From positions 1 through 11,902 of the forward strand of contig CAMLEO010000227.1 of the NCBI GenBank assembly GCA_946478975.1: a stretch of DNA of 11,902 nucleotides, in the 5' to 3' direction. A model generated the notes under the pieces. The model ran no database searches. It saw only the letters and a list, made by a program, of their open reading frames with translations, and was not told the origin of the DNA. This DNA is from an uncultured Steroidobacter sp. Lineage in GTDB: Bacteria; Pseudomonadota; Gammaproteobacteria; Steroidobacterales; Steroidobacteraceae. Made by a program: the position numbers and the translations under genes. Shown here one piece after another: positions 1-7,358 of the stretch (the first letter of the stretch is position 1; each line of letters begins with the position of its first letter).

Positions 1-929
1 TAGAACGGATGCTGAAGTTTCAATCCTTCGAGCTGCGCGCCCGGCACTTCGGCGAGGCGCTTGGATGTTTCCACCTTCGCACGCTTGAGCACCGCGTCCG
101 CAAGATCGGTCGCGAGGATCAGGATCTCGCTGCCCGTGTCGATCAGCGAATAACGAATCTCAGGACCGAACGCGACCGCTTGGTTCGCGGGCAAGGTCCA
201 GGGCGTGGTGGTCCAGATCACCGCGCTCGCGGGCGCCTTCACCGCAGCCACGCCGAAGCGTTTTGCGAGATCGCTCGGATCCACGACTGCGAAGCGAACG
301 TCGATCGCAGGCGATGTTTTCTCCTGGTACTCCACTTCCGCTTCGGCCAGCGCCGAACGGCAGTCGAGACACCAGTGCACCGGCTTCAATCCTTTGTAGA
401 CGTGACCGTTGCGCAGGATCTGCGCGAATGCACGCAGCTGCTCCGCCTCGTACTTCGGATGCATCGTGATGTACGGACGTTCCCAATCGCCCATCACGCC
501 GAGGCGCTTGAAGTCCTCGCGCTGGCCGTCGATCTGCGACTGCGCATATTCGCGGCACGCCTGACGGAATGCGCGGGCATCGAGCGACTTCACTTCCTTG
601 CCGCGCGTCTTTTCGATCTGGTGTTCGATCGGCAAGCCGTGGCAATCCCAGCCCGGCACATACGGCGCATCGAAGCCGTCCATCGTGCGCGACTTGACGA
701 CGATGTCCTTCAACACTTTGTTGATGGCATGACCGAGATGAATCGCGCCGTTCGCATACGGCGGACCGTCCTGAAGCACGAACGTCGGCCGGCCACGCGC
801 AATCTCACGCAGCTTTGCGTACGTCTGGCTGGCTTCCCAGTGTTTGAGAAGGTCCGGCTCGCGACGGGCCAGATCCGCCTTCATGGGGAAGTCGGTCTGG
901 GGCAGATTGATGGTTTGCTTATAGTCCAT
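1..929 (-). CDS. ileS: Isoleucine--tRNA ligase, N-terminal part (runs off the window)
   Basis: Charges tRNA-Ile with isoleucine in the cytoplasm; class I aminoacyl-tRNA synthetase. Only the first 309 codons are present because the gene continues past position 1; full-length bacterial enzymes have roughly 900-950 residues. Translating the minus strand from the ATG at 929 gives the class I signature: PPYANG at about 56-61 and the ATP-binding HLGH (HIGH motif) at 64-67. [11 protein letters not shown] follows at about 92-102, the conserved [16 protein letters not shown] block at about 186-201, and the start of the CP1 editing domain with TTTPWTLP at about 240-247. The KMSKS motif would lie outside the window. 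It starts 9 bases after the ribF stop with no convincing Shine-Dalgarno sequence, so translation is probably coupled to ribF. The order murJ-ribF-ileS resembles the ribF-ileS(-lspA) cluster of gammaproteobacteria. Identification is certain; no defect is seen. Confidence 0.97.
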   Translation of the reverse strand, partial: MDYKQTINLPQTDFPMKADLARREPDLLKHWEASQTYAKLREIARGRPTFVLQDGPPYANGAIHLGHAINKVLKDIVVKSRTMDGFDAPYVPGWDCHGLPIEHQIEKTRGKEVKSLDARAFRQACREYAQSQIDGQREDFKRLGVMGDWERPYITMHPKYEAEQLRAFAQILRNGHVYKGLKPVHWCLDCRSALAEAEVEYQEKTSPAIDVRFAVVDPSDLAKRFGVAAVKAPASAVIWTTTPWTLPANQAVAFGPEIRYSLIDTGSEILILATDLADAVLKRAKVETSKRLAEVPGAQLEGLKLQHPF

Positions 930-938
930 GAGTCGAAT

Positions 939-1886
939 TCAAGAACCTAAAATCTCCCGCGCTTGCGCGGCATCTCGATGCATCTGTGCGATCAACGCGT
1001 CCAGGTCCGCGAACCAGCGCTCCTCGCGCAGGAACGCGATGAAGTCGACGTGCAGGTGCTTGCGATACAAATCGCCGTCGAAATCGAACACGTGCGCTTC
1101 CAGCAACAGCTCTTTGCCATTCACCGCCGGCCGCGTGCCGAGGCTCGCGACGCCCGGCGCATTCGTGAGACCTGCGCCGGTCACCCGGATCGCGAACACG
1201 CCGGTCAGCGGCGTGGTGCGCCGATGCAGCCGCAGGTTCGCGGTCGGAAAGCCGAGCTTGCGACCGAGCTTCTCGCCGTGAAGCACTTTGCCCGTCATCC
1301 GATACGGACGGCCGAGCAGCTTCGCCGCCCTCGCTAACTCGCCCGCGCCGAGCGCCATGCGAATGAGCGAACTGCTGACCCGCTCGCCGTCGACCACGAA
1401 CGGCGGCACTTCCGTCACTTGGAATCCGCCGCTTGCCGCGAGCTTGCGCAGGCAGGCGACGTCGCCTTGATTGTTCCGCCCGAAGCGGAAGTCATGCCCT
1501 ACCACGATGTGGCGGACGCCGAGCGCTTTTACCAGTACCTCATCGACGAACTGGTCGCTACCCAGGCAGCGCACGCGCTCATCGAAGCGCAAACAAACGA
1601 AGCGGTCCACGCCGCAGCTCGCCAGCTCCTCGAACTTCTCGCGAAAACGCGTGAGGCGCGCCGGCGCCGGACCCTTGCCGCCCACTTGAGCAAAAAACTC
1701 GCGCGGCGTCGGCTCGAAGGACATCAGCGCCGCCGGCAGACCGTGCTCGCGGGCACAGCCCTTGAGCACGCGGATCATCTCCTGGTGGCCGACGTGAATG
1801 CCGTCGAACGCCCCGATGGTCAGCACGCAACCGTGCTGGTGCGGACGCAGGTTATACAGGCCCCGAATGAGTTCCACCGGAGCCAT
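939..1886 (-). CDS. ribF: Bifunctional riboflavin kinase / FMN adenylyltransferase
   Basis: Phosphorylates riboflavin to FMN and then adenylates FMN to FAD in the cytoplasm. The 315-residue length is normal for the bifunctional bacterial enzyme. The N-terminal nucleotidyltransferase domain shows GAFDGIHVGH at 25-34, HDFRFG at 131-136 and the ERVSSSLIR motif at about 168-176. The C-terminal flavokinase domain shows GRKLGFPTANL at 208-218 and PLTGVFA at about 226-232, followed by a GTRP motif. The start is the ATG at 1886: the frame stays open further upstream, but that part overlaps murJ and resembles nothing in the family. The start codon overlaps the murJ stop by one base (TAATG), a classic translational-coupling arrangement, and ileS follows 9 bases downstream. 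All three genes therefore probably share one mRNA. Confidence 0.97.
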   Translation of the reverse strand: MAPVELIRGLYNLRPHQHGCVLTIGAFDGIHVGHQEMIRVLKGCAREHGLPAALMSFEPTPREFFAQVGGKGPAPARLTRFREKFEELASCGVDRFVCLRFDERVRCLGSDQFVDEVLVKALGVRHIVVGHDFRFGRNNQGDVACLRKLAASGGFQVTEVPPFVVDGERVSSSLIRMALGAGELARAAKLLGRPYRMTGKVLHGEKLGRKLGFPTANLRLHRRTTPLTGVFAIRVTGAGLTNAPGVASLGTRPAVNGKELLLEAHVFDFDGDLYRKHLHVDFIAFLREERWFADLDALIAQMHRDAAQAREILGS

Positions 1887-3469
1887 TATATGGAAGTCGC
1901 GGCCTGCTGCAGCCGGAACTGCCCTGCCCGGACCCCCATGGCCCACAACGCCGCGAAATAAACGGCAACGCCGCCCGCGACCAGCCCGGCGAGCCACACG
2001 ACGCGCTGGACCTTGGGCGTGACCAGCCAGGTCGCGACATCGCCGCCGAACCACCACAACACCGCGGCCATGAGGGCGCTCGCGACCAGAATGCGGATCA
2101 GCAGCCCCTTCATCGCCTGCCCGCGGCGGAGCACCTGACTGCGCAGCAGCCCCAAATACAGCAGCCCGGCATTGAGCATCGCCCCGACGCCGTTGGTCAG
2201 CGCGAGCAACGCATGCGCGCCCGGCGTCTTCAACTGATTGGTGAGGTACAGCGCGCCGACGACGACCACGTTCAACACCATCGTGAGCCCCAACGCGCGC
2301 ATGGCGATCTTCACCGGCCCCTTGGTGTTCTGCTGGGCGTAATAGCCGGTCGCCAGCACCTTGATCATGCTCCAGCCGAGCAGCGCGAGCGAGAACGCCA
2401 TCAGCGCGAACTGCGTCATGCGCACATCGACCGCCTTGTAGTTGCCATAGTGATAAAGCGCGGCGGTAAGCGGCCCCGCGAGCACGAACAGCGCGACCGA
2501 CGCGGGAATCACGATCAAACAGACGAGCCGCACCGCCCAGGCCATGGTCTCGGAGAACTCATCCGGCGACTGGCGCGCGTGCTGCGAGGAAAGCGACGGC
2601 AGGATCACGGTCGCGAGCGCGATGCTGAAAACGCCGAGCGGAAACTCCACCAGGCGATCCGCGAAATACAGCCACGTCATGCTGCCGTCGGCCAACAGCG
2701 AGGCGATGCCGGTGCTGATCATCACGCTCAACTGCCCCATCGACGAGCCGATGATGGCCGGCCCCATGAGCTTCGCGATCCGGCCCACCGCCTCGTGCTG
2801 CAAATTCCAGCGCGGCCGACGAAACACGCCGAGTTTGAGCAGTGCCGGGACCTGAATCAGCACCTGCATGATGCCGCCGACGAACACACCGACCGCGAGC
2901 GCGACCACGGGCCGCTCGAAATACCGTGACAGCCACGCCGCGAAGATGATCATCACCACGTTCAGCACCACCGACGTAAACGCCGGCAGCGCGAACTTCT
3001 GGTAGCTGTTGAGCACGCCGCCGGCGAGCGCGGTCATCGAGACGAACAGCAGGTACGGGAACGTCCAGCGCAGCATCTCCACTGCGAGTTCGTACTGGCC
3101 GGCTCCCTTCGCGGCGAACCCGGGCGCGCAGATGTAAACGATGATCGGCGCGGCGAGAGCGCCGAGCGCCGAAACGACGAAGAGAATGCCGCCGAGCGTG
3201 CCGGCCACGGAGTCGACCAGGGTGCGCACTTCCTCGGTCGTGCGCCGGGTCTTGTATTCCGCCACGACCGGCACGAACGCCTGCGAGAACGCGCCTTCCG
3301 CGAACAGCCGCCGCAGCAGGTTCGGAATCTGGTTCGCGAGCACGAACACCTCCATGAACACGGCGGGGATGACCGTGGCATAGATCACGTCACGCATCAG
3401 GCCGGTGATGCGGGACAGGAGCGTGGTGATTCCGACAACGGCGGTGCTGCGAAAGAAGCCGCGGCTCAT
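1886..3469 (-). CDS. murJ: Lipid II flippase MurJ (MviN)
   Basis: Inner-membrane MOP-superfamily transporter that moves lipid II across the membrane for peptidoglycan synthesis. The 527 residues are the usual length. The N-terminus (FRSTAVVGITTLLSRITGLMRD in two adjoining parts, residues 6-27) and the RRLFAEGAFSQAFVPVVAEY region (about 53-72) are hallmarks of the family and contain conserved arginines. Many hydrophobic stretches follow, consistent with about 14 membrane helices. The start is the ATG at 3469, giving MSRGFFRST. The frame stays open upstream to about 3976, but that part runs antisense to rpsT and is not family-like. The Shine-Dalgarno is weak (GGACC). It is divergent from rpsT with 282 bases between them, and I could not pick a convincing murJ promoter there. 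It is first in the murJ-ribF-ileS operon. Confidence 0.97.
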   Translation of the reverse strand: MSRGFFRSTAVVGITTLLSRITGLMRDVIYATVIPAVFMEVFVLANQIPNLLRRLFAEGAFSQAFVPVVAEYKTRRTTEEVRTLVDSVAGTLGGILFVVSALGALAAPIIVYICAPGFAAKGAGQYELAVEMLRWTFPYLLFVSMTALAGGVLNSYQKFALPAFTSVVLNVVMIIFAAWLSRYFERPVVALAVGVFVGGIMQVLIQVPALLKLGVFRRPRWNLQHEAVGRIAKLMGPAIIGSSMGQLSVMISTGIASLLADGSMTWLYFADRLVEFPLGVFSIALATVILPSLSSQHARQSPDEFSETMAWAVRLVCLIVIPASVALFVLAGPLTAALYHYGNYKAVDVRMTQFALMAFSLALLGWSMIKVLATGYYAQQNTKGPVKIAMRALGLTMVLNVVVVGALYLTNQLKTPGAHALLALTNGVGAMLNAGLLYLGLLRSQVLRRGQAMKGLLIRILVASALMAAVLWWFGGDVATWLVTPKVQRVVWLAGLVAGGVAVYFAALWAMGVRAGQFRLQQAATSI

Positions 3470-3659
3470 GGATCGAGGGTCCGGCGCGGCAAAAGGAACG
3501 GGGATGAGCAAATCATGGGGCGGCAATGGTAGTGAAGATGCGGGTAGGCTGCTCGGACAAGTTCGGCGCAGACGCGCCTGAACTGCGCCATGTGGCCGCG
3601 GTTTTAGCGCTCGACCGTGGCGATTTGCGGCCCGACGCTGTAGGCCGACGGCGATTTCC

Positions 3660-3672
3660 CCGCAATTTGCGG
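3660..3672. repeat. 13-bp palindrome between murJ and rpsT
   Basis: CCGCAA-T-TTGCGG is a perfect inverted repeat with a one-base centre. A related half-site, ATTTGCGGCC, occurs about 43 bases upstream (3623-3632). Both lie just upstream of the rpsT promoter, in the divergent murJ/rpsT region. It could be a protein-binding site or chance in GC-rich DNA; no function is established. Confidence 0.3.
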
Positions 3673-3691
3673 CCTGGCACGTACTTTCCCC

Positions 3692-3720
3692 TTGCCATGC
3701 GGCGCCCTCATCGGCAGAAT
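3692..3720 (+). promoter_or_regulatory. Predicted sigma-70 promoter of rpsT
   Basis: The -35 box TTGCCA (3692-3697) is one mismatch from TTGACA. A spacer of exactly 17 bases leads to the -10 box CAGAAT (3715-3720). Transcription would start near 3727, leaving a leader of about 25 bases that carries GGAG at 3737-3740 before the GTG start. Confidence 0.6.
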
Positions 3721-3751
3721 TCGCGGCCTTCTTTTCGGAGCCTTCACGACC

Positions 3752-4021
3752 GTGGCCAATATCAAGTCCGCAGAAAAGCGCGCCAAGCAGACGATCAAGC
3801 GCCGTGCGCGTAATGTCGCCGGCCGCTCCAAGCTGCGCACCGCCATCAAAGGCGTGGTGAACGCCGTGGAAGCCGGTGACAAGGAACTTGCCGCCGCGAA
3901 GCTGAAGGCCGCCGGTCCGATCATCGACTCGGCCGTGAACAAGGGCCTCATCCACCGCAACAAGGCGTCTCGCCACAAGAGCAGCCTGAACGCGCGCGTG
4001 AAGGAGCTGTCGGCCGGCTAA
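3752..4021 (+). CDS. rpsT: 30S ribosomal protein S20
   Basis: Small basic 16S rRNA-binding protein of the 30S subunit. The 89 residues begin MANIKSAEKRAKQ and continue with the lysine- and arginine-rich helices typical of S20, including SAVNKGLIHRNKASRHKS near the C-terminus. The start is a GTG at 3752, chosen because it gives exactly the conserved N-terminus; GGAG lies 11 bases upstream. A weak start codon is notable because the E. coli rpsT gene also uses a non-ATG start (UUG), which is known to matter for its translational autoregulation, so similar control is plausible here. It is monocistronic, with its own promoter upstream and a strong terminator 30 bases after the stop. The placement opposite murJ is common in gammaproteobacteria. 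Confidence 0.98.
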   Translation: MANIKSAEKRAKQTIKRRARNVAGRSKLRTAIKGVVNAVEAGDKELAAAKLKAAGPIIDSAVNKGLIHRNKASRHKSSLNARVKELSAG

Positions 4022-4045
4022 GCCGATTCAGCTTGCTGATCGAAT

Positions 4046-4073
4046 AAAAAAGCCGGGCTCTGCCCGGCTTTTT
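4046..4073. terminator. Bidirectional intrinsic terminator between rpsT and obgE
   Basis: The 7-bp GC stem GCCGGGC (4052-4058) pairs with GCCCGGC (4062-4068) across a TCT loop. An A-run (4046-4051) precedes it and a T-run (4069-4073) follows. The A-run becomes a T-run on the other strand, so the same hairpin can end rpsT (plus) and obgE (minus) transcripts, which converge here. Confidence 0.9.
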
Positions 4074-4092
4074 CTTTGGGAGTGCGGTTCGA

Positions 4093-5127
4093 CTACACCG
4101 CTTCTTCGCGCGGCAGATCGATCTCTTCCAGCCGCGTCATGATGGCCTCGCACAGCTCCTGCGTTCCCTGGCGCGCGAGCCCGGAAATCCGATACACCGG
4201 CCCCTTCCAGCGCAGCCGGCGCACGATGTCCTTGCAGGCCTTATCGGCCTCTTCGGCCGGCAGCAGATCCACCTTGTTGAGCACCAGCCAGCGCTCTTTC
4301 GCGGCCAACTCCGCACTGAACTTCTTCAATTCGGCCACGATCGAGCGCGCATCCTTCACGGGGTCCGCATCCGGATCCGGCGGCGACACATCGATCAGAT
4401 GCAGCAGCACGCGCGTGCGCTGGAGGTGCTTCAGGAACTGAATACCGAGGCCCGCGCCTTCCGCCGCGCCCTCGATGAGGCCGGGAATGTCCGCCATCAC
4501 GAAGCTGCGGTGGACACCCACGCTCACCACACCCAAGTTCGGATGCAAGGTCGTGAACGGATAGTCGGCCACTTTCGGCTTCGCCGCCGAAACCGCGCGG
4601 ATCAGCGTCGATTTGCCGGCGTTCGGCAAGCCCAGCAGACCGATGTCCGCCATCACTTTCAACTCGAGCCGCAGGTCGCGCTTTTCGCCGGGCAAACCCG
4701 GCATCGCCTTGCGCGGCGTGCGGTTGGTGCTGGTCTTGAATCGAATATTGCCCCAGCCGCCCTTGCCGCCTTTTGCGACCAGCAGCCGTTGGCCGGGCTC
4801 GGTGATGTCGCCCAGCTGCTCTTCGGTATCGACATCGGTGATGACGGTGCCGATCGGGACTTCGACCACCAGGTCCTCACCACCGGCGCCCGTGCAGTCC
4901 TTGCTCGAACCGGCCGTGCCGTGAGGCGCGCGAAACGCGCGGTTGTAGCGGAAGTCCGCGAGCGTGTTGATGCCCGCCTTGCCGACCAGATAGATGTCCG
5001 CGCCCTTGCCGCCGTCGCCGCCGTCCGGACCGCCGAAGGGAATGAATTTTTCGCGACGAAAGCTCACCGCGCCGCGCCCACCGTGGCCGGCTTGAACTTT
5101 GATCGTGGCTTCGTCGACGAAACGCAT
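4093..5127 (-). CDS. obgE: Obg-family GTPase ObgE/CgtA
   Basis: Ribosome-associated GTPase needed for 50S subunit assembly and linked to the stringent response. The 344 residues show the glycine-rich N-terminal Obg fold (about 1-158, with [14 protein letters not shown] at 33-46). The G domain follows: G1 GLPNAGKST at 166-174, G2 FTT at 191-193, G3 DIPG at 213-216, G4 NKVD at 284-287 and G5-like ISGLA at about 314-318. The protein stops soon after the G domain and lacks the long acidic C-terminal tail seen in E. coli ObgE (390 residues); many bacteria have this shorter form. It lies downstream of rplU-rpmA on the same strand, but a strong terminator sits between, so it depends on read-through or on its own promoter in 5128-5200. 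GAGGAG lies 21-26 bases upstream of the ATG, too far to be a normal ribosome-binding site. Confidence 0.97.
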   Translation of the reverse strand: MRFVDEATIKVQAGHGGRGAVSFRREKFIPFGGPDGGDGGKGADIYLVGKAGINTLADFRYNRAFRAPHGTAGSSKDCTGAGGEDLVVEVPIGTVITDVDTEEQLGDITEPGQRLLVAKGGKGGWGNIRFKTSTNRTPRKAMPGLPGEKRDLRLELKVMADIGLLGLPNAGKSTLIRAVSAAKPKVADYPFTTLHPNLGVVSVGVHRSFVMADIPGLIEGAAEGAGLGIQFLKHLQRTRVLLHLIDVSPPDPDADPVKDARSIVAELKKFSAELAAKERWLVLNKVDLLPAEEADKACKDIVRRLRWKGPVYRISGLARQGTQELCEAIMTRLEEIDLPREEAV

Positions 5128-5159
5128 GGCTTGGCGCTGGCTTGGAGAGGCGAGGAGCT

Positions 5160-5189
5160 GAATGATTCAGCCCGAAGCGAATGATTCAA
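5160..5189. repeat. Two GAATGATTCA repeats upstream of obgE
   Basis: GAATGATTCA occurs at 5160-5169 and again at 5180-5189, exactly 20 bases (about two helical turns) apart. Each contains GAAT-G-ATTC, a palindrome with one central base. The pair lies between the rpmA terminator and the obgE start, where an obgE promoter would be expected. This spacing is typical of paired operator sites, but no regulator can be named. Confidence 0.4.
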
Positions 5190-5191
5190 AT

Positions 5192-5231
5192 CAACAAAAC
5201 AAAGAGCCCCGGCTCGAAGCCAGGGCTCTTT
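5192..5231 (-). terminator. Intrinsic terminator after rplU-rpmA
   Basis: AAAGAGCCC (5201-5209) pairs perfectly with GGGCTCTTT (5223-5231). The hairpin extends inward with GGCT/AGCC around a CGA loop, interrupted by one C-A mismatch. Read on the minus strand, the stem is followed by a T-rich run (TTTGTTTTGTTGA). It lies 24 bases after the rpmA stop. Confidence 0.88.
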
Positions 5232-5255
5232 CGATCCTTCCAGGCGAGGTCGCGA

Positions 5256-5513
5256 TTACTCGGCGACGACGCTCACGAACGTCTTCTGCTCGACGCCGCG
5301 CTTGCGGAACTCGACGCGGCCCGGCGCCTTGGCGAACAGGGTGTAATCCGTGCCGCAGCCGACGTTGTCACCGGCGCGATACTGCGTGCCGCGCTGACGA
5401 ACGATGATGTTGCCGGCGAGCACCTGCTCACCGCCGAACTTCTTGATGCCGAGTCGTTTGGACTCTGATTCGCGGCCGTTCTTGGTACTGCCGCCTGCCT
5501 TTTTATGTGCCAT
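5256..5513 (-). CDS. rpmA: 50S ribosomal protein L27
   Basis: Component of the 50S subunit whose N-terminal tail reaches toward the peptidyl-transferase centre. The 85 residues begin [20 protein letters not shown], the typical proteobacterial N-terminus without the cleaved leader seen in Firmicutes. The core [17 protein letters not shown] and the C-terminal region VEFRKRG follow. It begins 28 bases after the rplU stop, with GGAG about 10 bases before the ATG. It forms an operon with rplU, as in nearly all bacteria, and ends at a strong terminator. Identification is certain. Confidence 0.98.
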   Translation of the reverse strand: MAHKKAGGSTKNGRESESKRLGIKKFGGEQVLAGNIIVRQRGTQYRAGDNVGCGTDYTLFAKAPGRVEFRKRGVEQKTFVSVVAE

Positions 5514-5541
5514 GGCGTGTGATCTCCGAACTCAGGATGAA

Positions 5542-5856
5542 TTAAGCGCCGACGATGCCGGTGACCTTCACTTCGGTGAAGGGCTGGCGGTGGTTGCCCT
5601 GGCGCTTGTAGTGCTTGCGGCGGCGGAATTTGACGATCACTTTCTTGTCGCCCTTGCCGTGGCTCTGCACCGTGGCGAGGACCTTGCCGCCGCTCAGGAA
5701 CGGCGAGCCGATCTTGACCTGATCGCCCGAGCCCACCAGCAGCACCTTGTCGAACTCGACATTGGCGCCCGCTTCGGCCTCCAGCTTCTCGACGCGCAGA
5801 ACCGAGCCCTCGCTGACGCGATACTGCTTACCACCTGTGGAAATGACGGCGTACAT
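5542..5856 (-). CDS. rplU: 50S ribosomal protein L21
   Basis: 23S rRNA-binding protein of the 50S subunit. The 104 residues begin [14 protein letters not shown] and contain the signature [18 protein letters not shown] near the C-terminus. The start is the ATG at 5856. A 26-codon upstream extension in frame is rejected because it runs across the predicted promoter and leader. GGAG lies about 11 bases upstream. It is the first gene of rplU-rpmA, with a promoter at 5906-5934 and a GC-rich hairpin in its short leader. Confidence 0.98.
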   Translation of the reverse strand: MYAVISTGGKQYRVSEGSVLRVEKLEAEAGANVEFDKVLLVGSGDQVKIGSPFLSGGKVLATVQSHGKGDKKVIVKFRRRKHYKRQGNHRQPFTEVKVTGIVGA

Positions 5857-5875
5857 GATGACCCAAGCTCCGGGG

Positions 5876-5891
5876 GCCGGGAGTCCCCGGC
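5876..5891 (-). promoter_or_regulatory. Hairpin in the rplU leader
   Basis: GCCGGG (5876-5881) pairs with CCCGGC (5886-5891) around a 4-base loop. It lies in the untranslated leader (about 43 bases) between the predicted transcription start and the rplU ATG, immediately upstream of the ribosome-binding site. It could be a ribosomal-protein autoregulatory structure or merely GC-rich leader folding. It has no T-run, so it is not a terminator. Confidence 0.4.
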
Positions 5892-5905
5892 TGAAAAGGG
5901 CGTGA

Positions 5906-5934
5906 AGTGTACGGACGGAAGCGCCCGGCCGCAA
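5906..5934 (-). promoter_or_regulatory. Predicted sigma-70 promoter of rplU-rpmA
   Basis: On the minus strand the -35 box TTGCGG (5934-5929) is followed after exactly 17 bases by the -10 box TACACT (5911-5906). Transcription would start near 5899, about 43 bases before the rplU ATG. Confidence 0.6.
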
Positions 5935-6133
5935 CTATTGGGTCACAAACCGCACGATCCGCCTCCGATCCACCGTGAAGCAATGGTTAACGTGGCTGAC
6001 GCTGAATCCTTGCAGGCGCCCGATGGGCGTGCCTCCGATTTTCACGCCGCGGCGAAATTCTTGAAACTTTCTAATCCCCGCTTCGCCTTCCGCATCGGCT
6101 ACCATTCGCGCCCTGGCCACTCCCCTGGAATCC

Positions 6134-7102
6134 ATGAGCTTCGAGTCCGTTAAAGCGCTGGTCGAAGACGATCTGCGGCAAGTCGACGCGGTGATCCGCA
6201 ACCGCCTCGCCAGCGACGTCGTCCTGGTCAACCAGATCGCCGAATACATCGTCGGCAGCGGCGGCAAACGCCTTCGCCCCCTGGTCGTGGTGATCGTCGC
6301 CAAAGCCTGCGGCTACCGCGGCAAACGCCACCCCGAAGCGGCCGCCATCATCGAATTCATCCACACCGCCACCCTGCTCCACGACGACGTGGTCGACGGC
6401 TCGAAACTGCGCCGGGGCCGCGACACCGCCAACGAAGTGTGGGGCAACGAAGCGAGCGTGCTGGTCGGCGATTACGTCTACTCGCGCTCGTTCGAAATGA
6501 TGGTCGCGCTGGAAAGCATGCGGATCATGGACGTGATGGCCGGCGCCACCAACAAGATCGCCGAAGGCGAAGTCCTGCAGCTGCTGAACGCCAACGACCC
6601 GGATACGACCGAGCAGCGCTATTTCGAGGTCATTTATCGCAAGACCGCCAAGCTCTTCGAGGCCGGCGCGCAAATCGCCGCGATCCTGTCCGGCGCCCCC
6701 GCAGCCCTCGAACAGAACATGGCCGCCTACGGTCGCCACCTCGGCACGGCCTTCCAGCTTGTCGACGACGTACTAGATTACCAGTCAAACAGCGCGGAGC
6801 TCGGCAAAAACCTGGGCGACGACCTCGCCGAAGGCAAACCCACCCTGCCTCTTATATATGCGCTGCGCACCGGCACCGACGAGCAACGCGCCCTGATCCG
6901 GCACGCCATCGAGCAAGGCAGCCTCGAACACCTCCAACAAATCACTGCTGCAATTGAATCGACCGGAGGTCTTGCGTACACTGCGCGGCTCGCGCGGCGG
7001 GAGGCCGCTCTCGCCATCGAAGCAATCGCCACATTGCCCGACTCGGCGTACAAGCAAGCCTTGCGCGAACTCGCTGATTTCGCGGTCGAACGCACCTACT
7101 AG
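6134..7102 (+). CDS. ispB: Polyprenyl (octaprenyl) diphosphate synthase
   Basis: Trans-prenyltransferase that extends farnesyl diphosphate with isopentenyl diphosphate to make the ubiquinone/menaquinone side chain. The 322 residues match the family length. Visible motifs are GGKRLRP at 43-49, the first aspartate-rich motif DDVVD at 84-88 (within [11 protein letters not shown]), the second DDVLD at 211-215, and [16 protein letters not shown] at about 224-239. The small residues upstream of the first motif fit a long-chain product rather than farnesyl or geranyl synthases; the exact chain length (C40 is usual in gammaproteobacteria) is inferred. The start ATG at 6134 gives [10 protein letters not shown]; the ribosome-binding site is weak (TGGA). 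A TATAAT-like TCTAAT lies at 6070-6075 without a good -35 box. It is divergent from rplU, the usual neighbour, and tRNA-Pro begins 33 bases after its stop, so the two may be co-transcribed. Confidence 0.95.
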   Translation: MSFESVKALVEDDLRQVDAVIRNRLASDVVLVNQIAEYIVGSGGKRLRPLVVVIVAKACGYRGKRHPEAAAIIEFIHTATLLHDDVVDGSKLRRGRDTANEVWGNEASVLVGDYVYSRSFEMMVALESMRIMDVMAGATNKIAEGEVLQLLNANDPDTTEQRYFEVIYRKTAKLFEAGAQIAAILSGAPAALEQNMAAYGRHLGTAFQLVDDVLDYQSNSAELGKNLGDDLAEGKPTLPLIYALRTGTDEQRALIRHAIEQGSLEHLQQITAAIESTGGLAYTARLARREAALAIEAIATLPDSAYKQALRELADFAVERTY

Positions 7103-7135
7103 CGTTCACAGAGACATCGGACCGCATTCGGTTTT

Positions 7136-7212
<77 letters not shown>

Positions 7213-7217
7213 TCCGT

Positions 7218-7248
7218 ACCTGCAGCCATTTTCACGAGCGCTGCAGGT
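7218..7248 (+). repeat. Inverted repeat directly after tRNA-Pro
   Basis: ACCTGCAGC (7218-7226) and GCTGCAGGT (7240-7248) are perfect 9-base arms around a 13-base loop, starting 6 bases after the CCA. It may act as a processing or termination structure for the tRNA transcript, although it is not followed by a T-run. It could also terminate the minus-strand operon that ends at 7359. I see no gene in 7213-7358. Confidence 0.45.
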
Positions 7249-7358
7249 TGCATCGTGAAGTCAGCCCATAGTGATCCCTCGGGCTCCGGCCTGAGCTGAA
7301 TCGGTCCGCGCGAGTGCGGTGAACTGTCGTTGCATATGCTCGACCATGCCAGCTCCGC

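Noticed and set aside
9..950. Long plus-strand reading frame of 313 codons
   Set aside because: It is antisense to ileS, whose minus-strand translation is unmistakable; GC-rich codon bias keeps the opposite frame open.
1887..2057. In-frame upstream extension of ribF
   Set aside because: It overlaps the 3' end of murJ, has low-complexity Arg/Gly-rich content, and the RibF family begins at the ATG at 1886.
3470..3976. In-frame upstream extension of murJ
   Set aside because: It runs antisense across rpsT and its promoter, and the conserved MurJ N-terminus begins at 3469.
4399..5184. Plus-strand reading frame of 261 codons
   Set aside because: Antisense shadow of obgE with His/Arg-rich composition and no recognisable domain.
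5404..6153. Plus-strand reading frame of 249 codons
   Set aside because: It runs antisense through rplU and its promoter and ends inside ispB; no family resemblance.
6071..6739. Minus-strand reading frame of 222 codons
   Set aside because: Antisense shadow of ispB.
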